NCBI GenBank assembly: GCA_024138025.1
Contig: JAMXBD010003397.1
Span: forward strand, 58,371 to 122,370
DNA: 64,000 bases
Direction of reading: 5' to 3'
Source of the DNA: Combretum micranthum
Taxonomy: Eukaryota > Streptophyta > Magnoliopsida > Myrtales > Combretaceae
Position 1 is the stretch's first letter. Each line of letters opens with the position of its first letter. This document shows, one piece after another, positions 12,281-24,919 of this stretch. Both the position numbers and the translations under genes were made by a program. A model generated the notes under the pieces. It had not been told where the DNA came from. It saw only the letters and a program-made list of their open reading frames with translations, and did not search any database.

Positions 12281-15200
12281 TGTCACGCCCCGAAGGGTAT
12301 CCTAAACGTGGTAGTCCGTCGTACACAATATTAAAGCCTAGGATGACCACCTCAATCACACGAAGGCTTCCATATTATGTATAAGGCGTCTAACACATGG
12401 AGGAGACACATCGGAGTGATACATTTTATATTGATACAACTTGAGTAACAATGTAAAGGAAATACAATTCACTATACTTTAATTATAATTCATCCAAAGA
12501 TTTCACTGCACAAAGTATTACAAGACAATTCATAAAACCTAGCTAAAATCTTCATGTATTCTTTCTTCTTGCTAGAACCTCGAGATCATACTTGGCTTTG
12601 GACGTCTCGGTCTCCAGGTAGCATCCTTAAGTCAACCTGTTCATTCAAACATCTATTGGGGTATAAGCTACACTAGCTTAGTGAGAGTTCCCTTAATTTC
12701 GAACCATAACAAGCAAGTTATAAATCATCCATATGCTATGCATGAATAAACACATGAGCAGACAATTATATATGGATAACCGGAACCCGTACACAGAACG
12801 GATTTATGCCTTCCGTACCTAGGGTTAGGGATGGTATTGAAAGTCTACACGACCTGCCGCTAGTCCCCAAGCCTCCCAACTCTTAGCAATCGACTCGGCT
12901 CAGCTCATTCATAGAATGCATCCCCGGTGTGCTTTAGTTCCCTATGAATGAACTCTGACACGGGGTCTCATTCTCCAAACGTTACCTCAGATCATACCGA
13001 TCTTCTTGCTAGGAGTAGCACGCTATCAAATGTAACTAGACCGATGCAACGCATGACCAATTTATTTTGCTTAGGTTAGGTTATTCATACATTCTTTAGA
13101 GTGACCAAACAATATCATACACATAAACAAAAACAATATGAACAGTACAGTTATCCAATCGAATCATGGTTTCGATATGCTTTAGTATTCTTTGGCATAC
13201 ATACATCAAAGTCTCATCATCTATCCCATCCACATTCATATCGGTTTTTATCTTATTCGTATAATTCTAATGCAACTAGCTACAAGCACAAGCACAAGCA
13301 AGATAACAAAATAAGAGGAAAACTCACATGTCCATTGGACTCTGGTCTTTTAATCGCAATAGTCGGGTGGCAATGAATCCTCAAAAGCAAAGTTACCTAA
13401 GTAAAGAAATACCCAAATGAGTATTTCAACTCAAAACTAATCCATTCTATCTCATACAAACTATCAAGTTTGTAATTCTTGTCCTACACGGAAATTCCAA
13501 CTTAAAACGGCCATAACTTGGTCATTTTAACTCGGAATTTAGCAAATTATATACTGATTTCTATCTACTTAGAAAAATCTATCTTATTCTAATATCATAT
13601 TTAAGTTTTGAAAACTTTTAAGCTTCGAAAGATCTGATTAGTTCAGATTAGTAGCGAAAACCAATTTAGAAAGTTGGTTTTATGAAAGTTTATAAGTTTC
13701 TACTATCCAAAGCAAGTATACATGCAATATGAACAAGTTACTATCATAAATGATATGTCATGAGATATATATATATATATATACATGTTCTTGATGATAT
13801 TGAATAAAAGAAATTTTTAGAAAACTTTTTCCTTGTAAGACTTTATGAAAAATCGATTTAGAAAGGCTAGTCTTGTATTCTTGACAATTCCCACTTGTTT
13901 TTAGAAAAATTCATCAATAAAATTATTTAGTCTTGTTAAAATTAAGTCCTCATTATGTATATTCCTTACGGCCTTTATTTTTCAATAAAAATTTTCATTT
14001 TACACTTTGTAAACATGTTTTTAAATATGGTTCATCCCAAAATCCGAATTTTGAAAAAATTGTTTTTATGGTGATTCATTTAAGTAAACTCATTTGGTAC
14101 TTAGAAACTTAAGGCTCAACCATACCTAGCCACTAAGGACTTTATTTCTTTAATAAAACTTCTATTTTGAGTTTGAAAAGTAAGTGTTTTTATGTCATTA
14201 CTCCATTATTACGAACTTCTTAAAATGACAAACAACTCAAATTTTCTTACTTTACTTTTACTCCTTGTTCTATATATTTTTCCTAGCAAATCCCATTTCA
14301 ACTTATAAAAATCATTACTTGATGATATCTACTACCTATACTCTTCATTTTTCATATAAAACACAAGTTTTTGAGTTGATAAAAGGTTTTTAGGCATGGT
14401 CTTAGAACCAACCAAATTTACAAAATTTATTTTTGGACATATCTTTTGATAAAGCCTATCTAAACTTATGAAAATTCATCCATTACATATCATATCTTAA
14501 GAGCCTTTCATATCTTGAATAAAAACTTTATTTTTGAGTTGGAAAACATGTTTTTAAGTTATGCCTTGGCCTAGATCCGAAAATAGAATTTTTATTTTGA
14601 AAAATAATCTTTGAAAATCACCTTTGAATCATATAAAATGAAGTCTTGATGGTATATACCCACTAAGCCTTCATTATTTCAAGTAAAACTTCCATTTTGA
14701 CACTTGGAAAGTGGTTTTTAAATATGGATCTTACTTAGATATGGATTTCATCATTTTTGTTTGAGTTTAAAACCAAGATCTACACCTACTATGAACGTAA
14801 ATATAAAAGAAATCCATGATAGTAAGCTATAAACTCATAGATCTAAACATAAACATGATCAAAGTTACATAAAAGTTAGATCTATAAAACATAACTACTT
14901 ATAGCAAGAAAATAATAATATCACAAGAGAATAATCATGAGTAGGATGAGTGTTTCATTTTAGCATCATCATCCTTAGCTTTTAAGCTTATGAAAGTCAT
15001 TTGATGCATGAAACTCTCACTATACTCCACCTACATCAACTATGGAAGCTTGGAATAAGAGTTTTACCAAAGAATCTTGAAGAAATATGTGTAGGAGCTC
15101 AAATATAGTATAGGGGCAGCAAGTGTTTCTTGCAAGAACAAGAACAATGAAGAGAGAAAGAGAGGAAAATAGAGAGGAAAAATTGCAAGAATGATAAAGG

Positions 15201-18200
15201 GTTAATGTGTGAATGAGAGAGGGTATATATAGAAAGATAGAAGGAGTTAAAGACACTTAAATGAGATAAAAAAAAAAAAAAAAAAAAAGAAGTGGCAGCT
15301 TGTACAATACCAAGGCTAGCGTGAATTTTGGGAAGACAGTGGGAGGGAGTTTAGTTGGTTTTTGACTTGAAATTGTAATGTGTAATTAAGTATATGTGTT
15401 GCTTCTTAAAGAATGATTGAAATAGGTTTACTTAATCAATTTTGGAGTGTTTCAAAGGACAAAAGGCAGCCAAAAGAAGTCTAAAAATCTACCATGAAGT
15501 GATATGAAGTGTAGAAAGATTGAAATAAAAAGAGGTGATGTGTGAAAAGTGTACTATAGGTATGGGTTTATAAGAGTACTTTTTTTTATAAATAAAATAA
15601 AAAAAAAATGCATTCCAAATTTTTGTAGAAGAATTTTCATAATTAAAATAATATAATTATTTATTTATTTCAGTGAATTATCAAATAAGTTACCGGTATG
15701 ATCAAAATACGCGAATATAAGCTATAATTAATATTTTTATGACCCGAAAAATTCTAAAAGGTTATTTTATGAAAATAAAAATATTTTTTAAATATTTCCC
15801 AATTATTAAATTAATTTATTTTATTTTTAGCATCGGGTCTTAAACAAAAACTTACTTATCCTGAAAAATCCGAAACGAACTAAATTTTAAAAACAGAATT
15901 TTCTATAATATATAAAATATTTATCTAAAAATATAAGGGTTTACAAGAGTAGTAAAATTGTGTAACGAATAGTATAAATAGTGAAAAACTAGTTAATTAC
16001 TGGTAGTAAAAAAATACGAATATAATTGCAAAATCAGATATTTCTAGTTATCATAAATTATAAAAATGATATTTTTGAAATCCTTATGAAAATACGAGTC
16101 TAATGATATTAATGTATATTTTTTATATCTCGAACCCCAAGACACGCTTTTTAAAGTCTGTATCCGAACGAGTTCAAATAGGTCAAAAATTTACCAATAT
16201 GATATTTTTTAAGCGACCTTATATTACTACGAAATACTCTACACACTTAAACCACACCTCGTGTCACGCCCCGAGGGGTACCCTAAACGTGACAGTCCGC
16301 CGTACACAATACTAAAGCCTAGGAATGACTACCTTAGTCATGCAAAGGCTTCCATATCATGTACAAAGCGTACATCACAATCAAGGGAACGCATCGGAGT
16401 AACGCAATTTATGTTAATAATAAATAAGTAACAAGGCAAAGAGAATACTTATCATAAAACATAAACGTATTACATTTCGATCCTTAGGGGCATAATCCTC
16501 TATTGTCTTCAAATAGATAAATATTGCTAATCATATAAATCATTACGTATAAAGAACCTTACAAAATTACTTCATCTTATGATTCCATTTCCTTCATAGA
16601 AGTTTAATCATCCTTCAATGACTTCCTTAATGTCATGATCCTCAATTTAAGCCACGGGTATACCTGTTTCAACAAAATCTATAGGGGTATAAGCTACAAC
16701 TACTTAGTGAGATATTCCTTTTCATTCGCACCATATTTTCAAACAAGTTCATTTAGATTTTCACACATATGCTATGCATACAATGCAACAACCACATGAT
16801 TACGCAAAATATATAGTTATCCGGAAACCATATATAGAACGGATTTACCCCTCCGTATCAAAGGTTAGGGAATCGGGGTTGAAGGTCCTTGACCCTCTAC
16901 TGCTAGTCCCCAGGTCCTCCACAGCGTTCGATTGGCTAGGCTCCGAACCTAGAGTCGCTTTCCCGAGTGATTTGGATTCTCCAGGAAGGAACATGGCCCG
17001 TGGCACTGCACGATCACAGCCAATCCAACTCTACGCGTAGGAGTAGCAGCCTTCCGAAAAGATGTGACTCGATGGATGCTATGCGTGAGCGTTTTAGTTT
17101 TCTTAAGCCAAACCTTATTAAGGTTTATTAGGGCGATCAATCAATTTATCAAACAATAAACATTATACAAGTAAGTAACAAAAATTATTTAAGCAAGCAG
17201 TTCGATGTTGCGATATTCTTAATTCTCATTTCATACATGAACATAGAATCACATATACATAATCCCAAATTCCCCAAATACATCCCTTTTTATCTTTTCT
17301 TAGTATACTAATGCCACTACTTTTCAAGCACAAGTAAGATAACGAAATTAGGAGGAATAACTCACTCGTCCATTTTGCGATCTTCTTAGTCGTAGTAATC
17401 CTCGGGTAGGGTAATCTTGTATCTTCCGTCACCTAGACAAAAGAAATACCCAGGATAAGTCTTTCATGAAATTTCTATTCTTGGAGATTCTAATCTTTTC
17501 TTAATATCGCGGTAAAATCGTATAAGAGGAAATTCCAACTTAAAATGGCCATAACGTGCTCATTTTAACTCGGAATTTCGCATATAATATACCGTTTCTA
17601 CCTATTCGAAAAGATCTATCCATTTCTAAGGTTATCTTTGGCATATAAGGTCATTAGGGTTCCGAAAACATTAGGTATAGATTTAAAACGAATTTTACTA
17701 AACTTTTGCAAATCCGTTTTCTAACTCAACTTTATTTTAAAGAAAAATCCTTTTGTAACAATATATATATATATAATTATGAACATATATTTGATAAATA
17801 CTTTGGGTATGTAGATAAGCTCACTTTATATGCAAAATTTCTAATGGTAGTGTCTCAACAATTTATTTCATAAAACAATTCTTTTTAAAGTGTTAAAACT
17901 TATCTTGATAAATTCCTTTTTTTTTTTGTATTTGGAAGAAACTTTATATTTTCATTATAAATGAGTATATTCTTATTTTATTTCCTTCATTCCTTTTTCC
18001 AAAATAAGTAAATTTTCCTTTAACCTTGGTTTTTCATAAATTTCACTTTTAGTAATAAAAGGTCAATTTTATCAAAAGTACATTTAAGTTGTTGAAAACC
18101 TTTTTATAATGTTGTTTTTAAGATGGTTTTAGAAAATGAGTCTTGTCTTCTTATATTTATTATTTTAAAATATAAGTTTTTGTTTTCTAAACTTGTTCTT

Positions 18201-21129
18201 TTATTTCCTTTGAAAAGAATTCTCTTTATTGCTAAAAATCATTTGTTTCTATTCTTATCTTGCTTATATTATTTGAAAACAAGTCTCTTCTTTAGGAACT
18301 TTAAAATCATTATTTTCCTAAGTGGGTACATAACTTTATGAGTTGATTTTATTTAATTTTGAAAACTAGTTGTTTCTTGGTTTTGGTCATGGAGTTTAAA
18401 AGAGTTTAATCTTTAAGCTTTTTGTAAGGACCTTGAAAACTAACCAATTAATTTACTAGAACTTAGGTTCCCATAATGTAAAATGAAAATATTTATTTCT
18501 TACGTTTCCTTGGTAAAACCATCTTTGATGCTTAAGAAAACTTTGAGAAAACTTGTATTAATCTATTTCTATGTTGTTTAATAATAACTTCATTATTTTG
18601 TGACAAGTCATAATAGAAAATTTAGCTTTAAGTTCTTTTAATAAAATTCTACTTTTGAATTAGTTGAGACATTAACATTATGTAGATGCAAGTATCATGA
18701 GCATATAAATAATAAGAACATAAGAAAATACTAGAAACAAATAATAAGCAAGAAAATAAAATATCAAGCATTGGGAACCTTAGCTTCATCAAGGAATCCC
18801 GGTCAAGTATTGGAGCCTTAGCTTCATCAAGGCATCCCGGAACTAAGAATGGACTAGTCCCGAAAGATTAAAGAAAATAAATAAAAGATTGTTTTGACTT
18901 GATATGGACAAGTCTAAGACTAGAAAGACTAGTCTTAATAATAATATGAAATAAATAAATTGTAATAACAAGTGAGCTTATATACTCTATATATATATTT
19001 ATAAGCAAGTTATAGCAAAAGATCCAAAATATAAACAAGTAATAAATGACAAAGTATATATATGCATGAAAGTAGTTCCATGAACAAGAACCAAACATGA
19101 TCTTAATGTGGTTTTCTTTAGTTTTTAACCTAAGAAACAACATCAAAACCATATAAGATTACTTGACATAGAAAGAATAAAACATGAGTTCTTCATTACC
19201 TAAATGGGTAAGAAAAAAAAAGAATTGTTTTCTTGAAGGCTTTTGCTTTAGAAATAGGTTTTTGGAAATAAGAGAGTTTTGGTAGGAGAGATTTTCTTCT
19301 TACAAGAAGAGAGTTCTTGTAAGAGTATGGAGAGAGTGTTTAGAGAGAATTTTTGCATAAATTCTCTACTTGAGAAAGGTGTGAAGAAATGAGAAGAGGA
19401 GAGGTGGTATTTATAGAATTTTGTGGAGGGAATTAAGAGGTAATTAAATAAAAGAAAAATAAATTAAAATAGAGAAAGAGGGAGGTTTTGGTAGTGTAGG
19501 GTCCTTTTGTACAATTTTCAATTAATTTGTGTAAGAAGAAGTGATATTTTGTAAGAAAGGTATGAGTAGATTTTTATGGGAAAGAAAATATGAATAGTGT
19601 GAATTGTGTCATTTGTAAGAGTGATTAGAAATAAAGTAGAGAGAGTGAATAGTACAGAATAGTGTACTAATGTACTTTAAATAGTGTAGAAGACAAATTA
19701 ATTACCGGTAGTAAGTAAAATATGAATAAAACCGTCATATCAAATATTTTTAGTTACCGAAAAATTCTAAAACTGATATTTTTGGAATCCTTATATTTTT
19801 ATGAGTCTATTGGTATAAATGGAATATTTTAATATTCCGAGCTTCGGGACGCGCTTTTCGAGCACTGATCCCATTTGAGTCCGAAGGACACTAGAAATTC
19901 GCGAATCTGATATTTTTAGGTTACCCTATATTATTACGAACTATCTTAAGCTATTGGCTTAATTTCGTTTTCTAGGGTTTGAGAAGCGGGATTGTCGGAT
20001 CTTAAACACTAAGGTTCGTTATAGGCTTTGTTGACTTTAGGGTTCCAGTTTGACTTCTGGTTTTGTTGAGATATTCGTAAGATCATATAATTTTCGAGTT
20101 TTGGTCGTTTTATATTTTTATCTCGATATCTGTGGTTTCTCTTATTTTATTTGAGATTATTTAATTTTTAGTTTTCGAGATCGTTTAACCGAGTCTAGGG
20201 TTATGAGTTGACTCAGTTTGACTTTCAGTAAAAACTTGAAATTTCTGATTCTGAAATTTACCAAAGGATTTAGGATCTCATCATTTAGTTGTTAAACGGT
20301 ATTTGGATATATCGTTTTGATTTATGTTTTAGGAATTGGGTAGATGATTTGATTGCGTATAGACGTTGATTAAACTGGTAGTTGGACTTTATATTTTCTT
20401 TCAAGGGTTCTCGTTTTCTCGAAACTAAGAAATCTTTTTTGATCTTATTTGGAATTAAGTTTTAACTTGGTTTGATTTTTAGGGTTTCGTTTCCGGTGTT
20501 TGACTCGGTCTAGAATTTGGCTTTTATCTTGAGTCGTTTTTTTTTTGGATTTAAATTTCGATACTTAGATTTCTAGGATTATTTTCTAAGAATTATGAAA
20601 ATTTTCGGGGGTTTACACCTCGGCCTCTAGAGCTAAGAGCACGAGATTGCCGGATTTAAACTACTATATTCCACTTAGGGTTCTTAGGCGACTTTTCGAT
20701 TTAGATCTTTATCAATTTAGAAACTGAAGGTTTATGTTTATACAACACATTTAGTTTAAGAAATTTATTTTAAATTTTATTTTCGTAAGTATTTAATATC
20801 TCTTAACGTTTTTGGAATTCTTAAATTGGGTTTTATTTCCGAAGGTTTATCGTTATTTACTTTTTAATAATTTGTTTTTGGTTCTATATTACCCGATTTT
20901 ACAAGTCAGAGTTAAGTATAGAATTTATCATACGTAGCAGTTTTAGATTTAAAGACTGTTGAGTTCTTATTTTATTTTTAAGGATTCTCATTTTCTCAAG
21001 ATTAAGAAATTTCTAGATTTGTTCGTGATTTAGAATTAGTCGAAGTTCAGTTTTAATTTGGAGTCATTTTTAGAGTTTATCTTCGATGTTTATTTTGGAA
21101 TTATTTACTGAAATTTTTCGGGGCTTACA
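12281..21129 (-). mobile_element. Outer solo LTR (split by another solo LTR), inserted in the PMD
   Basis: The right edge, read on the minus strand, is TGTAAGCCCC and the left edge is GGGGCGTGACA. It is flanked by the perfect 5-bp duplication GAGAT at 12276..12280 and 21130..21134. The LTR proper is 12281..16261 plus 20623..21129, about 4.49 kb. The rest is the inner solo LTR. A TATA box on the minus strand is at 15224..15231. Removing the insertion and one GAGAT copy rejoins the PMD frame as PPHGD-TTRGGR. An A-run of about 20 bases near 15270 sits upstream of the TATA box in the LTR's own direction. Confidence 0.9.
16262..20617 (-). mobile_element. Inner solo LTR nested in the outer solo LTR
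   Basis: The unit reads TGTCACGCCCCGAGGGG at the left and ends GGGGGTTTACA at the right on the plus strand, which is the minus orientation of the family. It is flanked by the perfect duplication CCTCG at 16257..16261 and 20618..20622. Length is 4356 bp. The sequence before 16257 and after 20623 aligns continuously with the inner LTR's own copy of that region near 19950..20000, so the outer LTR was cut there. The minus-strand TATA box TATAAATA is at 19408..19415. There is no coding interior. It must be younger than the outer LTR. Confidence 0.9.
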
Positions 21130-21134
21130 GAGAT

Positions 21135-22583
21135 ACCACACGAGGAGGTCGTCTAAGTCTAAATTAGCGATGTAATTTTTGTTGAATTACTTGAGAATGC
21201 ACTAGAGGAGGTGGTCATTAGGCACGCACAAACGTACATCGTCCAACCATGGGAGGATGTATTTTTTCTGATAAATCAAGATCATTAGTTCATGCAATGT
21301 TCTTACCCTTCGAAGACATGGCACGACTAATATAACTAAGATCTGCATGCTTGAGTTGGTTATACTAACAGTTGTGTTGGGCATCTACTGAAGATGCTAG
21401 TAAGATTGGTGGAGCCCTTGTGTTGTTGTAGGTTTAGGCCTAGGATCGATTTCCCATGGTCATGCTCCATGCTCTTTTCTTGCCACCACTGCAAGATGGG
21501 GTACCCCTAGTTGCACGATGGAGGATTTTTAGGGACACTACTCATCATCTATCCCATATCGTTTCGATATACCGACAGGCATTTGACCTTATAGGTTCTC
21601 TACAGGTACATATGTTTTTTCCTTTGTCAACTTAAACTTATGCCATGTAATATATTAATTCCAACAAGAATATCATTTTTTTTTCCCTTTTGAACAGGTT
21701 GTTTGGATGCCTTATATGGATGATATTATGAGCCAGCTTCCACCCTATTGTTGCATCGGTGCTGATGTGTGGACTACACAAGTCCCACTCATTTGCTTTT
21801 GCATTATAGAGTGGTATTTCCCTGATCATGTCATGAGACAGTTTGGTGGATACTAGAGAATTCCACAATCCATGAACACCGATCCAGACTTACATCAGAT
21901 CGATTTGAGGGGGAGAGTGAAAACGAATTTGCTTGTGCATCATGCTACCTACCATGGGATGTAGAGCGAGCAACGGGATTGTCTAGTCCCCATTGATGAT
22001 CCTTTGGCACAGACCCAAACTATGCCTATTGTTATAGGCGTTTTACCAAGCGATATGTTAGCTATAACAGAGCTACGTTTAGTCACTTAGTAAGAAATGA
22101 TTTAAATATTATGTCATTAACATAATGTTATAATTACATTCCAACTTTGTGTGTTCAATTGTTTTGCAGGTCGATTGGTTTCACCATGTAAGGTTGACAG
22201 CTGACATCCTTGGGATTTGCACAATTGCAGATGCAGCTATAGAGAGGGTGGATGAGCATGGAGTCCTCGATCATTTATATCTTGAAGACCGATATGTACC
22301 TCCTAATGAAGGTGTAGCTAGGGGAGTGGTAAGGAGGAGTCGGATTAGGAGCACATTGTCCAATGAGCACCATCTATCTCTCGTAGACCATAGTACTTCT
22401 TCATCACCACATTCTTTTGCTTCAGGTTCTGGATTATACCACACTCTTAAAGTGAATGCGGAGATCTTCAGATCCTACTCACTAGCATCACAGAAGCGAC
22501 GTGCTGTTAACAATCAGGAAATGTGTGAGGGGTTGACACAGCTCTCTCATTTAGGCGTCTCCTTCCCCCCTAACCCCCGCTAA
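21135..22583 (+). pseudogene. Plant mobile domain, C-terminal part
   Basis: This continues the PMD interrupted at 12280. An exon ends at about 21605 (CAG before GTACATATG). The next starts after an acceptor at about 21700 and reads VVWMPYMDDIM, VPLICFCIIEWYFPDHVMRQF and DPDLHQIDLRGR, all typical of PMD C-terminal halves. A further donor lies at about 22093 and an acceptor just before 22170. The last exon runs VDWFHHVRLTADI to a stop at 22583 after a Ser-rich tail. Frameshifts and stops occur in the first two exons, while the last exon of about 138 codons is open. It is the end of the MULE 1 transposase-PMD fusion. Confidence 0.72.
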
Positions 22584-23060
22584 GGCAAGCCCAAGTGAGC
22601 AGCCTGATTTCCGTCCACCAACAGCTTCGAATGAAGGGCCATCGAATCAGGCCAAGGTCGGTGATCCATAGTCATATTAGCATTTTTTGTCATATTCATG
22701 TATCTTTTTTTTTTTTTTTTAAACAAATGTACCCTTGGATATGTTTGTGTTAAACATTGTTTTAGTTCGGGATGTGTGTAGTTACAACATTTTTCTATTT
22801 ACATTATGTTGTGATTGAATTCATAGACTTATGCGAGGATAGGATAATTTGTCTAGAGATGGTGTTGAGAATTTATCATGGAGTTGGTAAATATCGATTG
22901 ATGCGTGAAGTATGCAGGTTTGTTGTTCGGATTGATCATGGGGATGTGAGAATCGCAATGTTTGCTAGGAAGTTAGATTGTAAATTTTGCTATATTTTTT
23001 ATTGTGGGCACTTGATGTTGTAAAATTAGATAAATTAATTATGTTTTGTGTGAACGTGCA
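22584..23060. other. 3' flank of MULE 1
   Basis: AT-rich sequence with a T-run near 22710. A weak plus-strand open stretch at 22772..23023 has no recognisable domain. I could not find the right-hand terminal repeat of MULE 1. Confidence 0.3.
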
Positions 23061-23640
23061 GGTGGTTATAGTGAAGGCGTTGTTCACAAACGAAGGTGCC
23101 TACCCAGACAGCACCTTCACATGGAAATAAAGTATTGAAGGTGCCGTCTGGGATGTTACCTTCAGTACAACTTTAAAGGTGTTGTCTTCGATAGCACCTT
23201 CACAACACCCACAAAAACTTGAAAAGAACCCTAATAAGGAACGAAAACCATTGTACATCCTCTAATGGTGGAAGGAAGAACTTTTTATCAAAAGGTGATC
23301 TAGTGTTGCAAGGTGGTTCTCCAAAGGGGCTACTCCAAAGGGGTACTGATGATGGGGCTTGGGAAGGGTTTTTGCCTGGGAGGAAGGAGTGAGGAGAATG
23401 GAGGAGAAATGGCATGCATCGGTTTTTTTTTTTTTTATTATTTATTATTTGTTAGTGCGTGAAGGCATCGTCCCTTCTACTGAAAACGAAGGTACCACCC
23501 AGACGGTGCCTTCAGAGCACAATGAAAGTACTGAAGGGCACTGTCACAATCTCATTCGTATTATCTTTGTTCGCCACAAATTTGAAAAGAACCCAATAAG
23601 GAACGAAAACCATATTTCATTTTGCCAAAAACTTATAAGG
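23061..23640. repeat. Hairpin-rich direct-repeat module
   Basis: The motif GAAGGTGCC and its complement GGTGCCTTC or GCACCTTC recur in alternating orientation at about 23090..23205 and 23463..23545, so each block can fold on itself. Each block is followed by a near-identical 31-base stretch (GAAAAGAACCC and GGAACGAAAACCAT are its ends) at about 23220..23251 and 23583..23613. The two blocks are about 360 bp apart in direct orientation. This resembles subterminal repeats of a DNA transposon, but no terminal CACTA or TIR was found. Confidence 0.5.
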
Positions 23641-24805
23641 AGTTAAAACTAAAATAACATGTGAAGGAGACTGAATGGGGAATCTTGTCCTATTTTTATG
23701 GTGGAAAATAATCAATCTCCGTGCTCTTTGGTAAGAGGTAAAAAAGATTCAACTTTAGTCGTAAATACAATCGTCATTATCTCCAAAGTCATTAAATTTA
23801 CGAAAAAAATTTGCAAAAGTTCCCTTTTCCCCTTGCAATGTGCTCTGGGCAATTTAAACTGAAAGTTGAACCCAAATTTCTATTCGAGGATTAATTCATT
23901 TTTCATCAGGTCGAAACGGATACAAACACAACCCGATCGCAGCCTGCAGCATCACTTTGTTTTAGGTCCTTGCATATCACCATGGGCATGTCCAAACATA
24001 TGATCAATACTTTGCCCCATCAATTTATCTCTATCCTGTTTTGTGGTCAGCACACATTTGAACTGATAATAATTTCTTTTCCACACTTCTGTCTCGTCAT
24101 CCTTCCACTATTGTCTTAAAGCATAATGTTTAATCATCATGGACTTGAAAAATGCAGAATATTATTATATCATCTAGCAAGAGTTCCAAAAATATATCCG
24201 CATCCCTAGTTTCTATTTGGAGTCGCTCAGAGGCATTTCTATAAACAAAAACACCAAATCAGGAAAGGTTGAGTCCTCTACTTTCAATTATTGAAATAAT
24301 AGGAAATTATCAACTACCTATCAGTAGGTGATGCACAAAAATAGAAAATGCTTATGGATAAGTATTACTGTCATATCTTAACTGAGATTACTGAAAGAAC
24401 TCTACTCTAGTACAATGTACAGGGGGTGATCCTGGACCAAGCTGTGTTCCTGCAGGTGAATGCACAAAAGCTATTTCTCAAGGGTGGAAGGAGAAAGCCA
24501 GGGAAGTTGCTGCTTCTTAACATTAGTAGGTGGATCGTATTTGGGAGTTTTAAGTCAATCCTCCTTGCAACCTCCATATTACCAATGTGCATCTGTGGAT
24601 CCGCCATGCAAAATTCAGAACCTTATGCTGCCTAAGTAGAACTAATTTCCGTCAACAGTTGCAGCTTTATGATCAAGAGTTTCCTCCTGAAATCGGATTA
24701 ACTAAAATGATACATCAAACCGATAAATGGTTTTCCCATAAAAGGTCACCTGCTTCATGTTTACTTTTAACAGAGCGGAAGTCCTCATGATCAAAGGACA
24801 GCAGA
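23641..24805. other. Region downstream of the NDUFAF5-type gene
   Basis: This lies 3' of the stop codon of the minus-strand gene. About 24400..24805 is less AT-rich and may include the 3' UTR, but I could not fix a polyadenylation site. The rest holds no feature I can support. Short open stretches at 24407..24790 on both strands show no domain. Confidence 0.35.
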
Positions 24806-24919
24806 TCAAGTCTCACTTCCAAACTGCTTCTGTATGTCCTGGAAGGAAATTGTGGCAGATCCTCTTCTCTTGGCCTTCTGTTGGGAAGGATGTTCCTTCC
24901 ACCCTGTCATATATATGAC
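24806..24919 (-). CDS. NDUFAF5: Exon 11 (last) of the NDUFAF5-type gene (residues 304-340)
   Basis: The acceptor is CTTTCTAG. The exon codes for [10 protein letters not shown], then [10 protein letters not shown], and ends FGSET with TGA at 24808..24806. It lies 4.3 kb from exon 10, but frame, phase and the family's C-terminal motif all agree. Confidence 0.92.
   Translation of the reverse strand, partial: VIYMTGWKEHPSQQKAKRRGSATISFQDIQKQFGSET

Noticed and set aside
12281..16300. Reading the LTR family with TGTCACGCCCC as its 5' end
   Set aside because: TATA boxes followed by leaders lie on the opposite strand in the LTRs at 1176, 12281 and 16262. The primer-binding site of element A also follows the GTGACA-side edge, so the 5' end is TGTAAGCCCC.
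18123..19152. ORFs of 72 and 94 codons inside the inner solo LTR
   Set aside because: They are Phe/Leu/Ile-rich products of AT-rich LTR sequence without domains.
12281..21129. The two neighbouring LTR starts at 12281 and 16262 as the 5' and 3' LTRs of one full-length element
   Set aside because: There is no internal region or primer-binding site between them. Each has its own perfect 5-bp duplication, and the outer LTR resumes at 20623.
22772..23023. 83-codon plus-strand ORF
   Set aside because: No domain, no splice support and AT-rich codon use. Probably chance in the MULE 1 flank.
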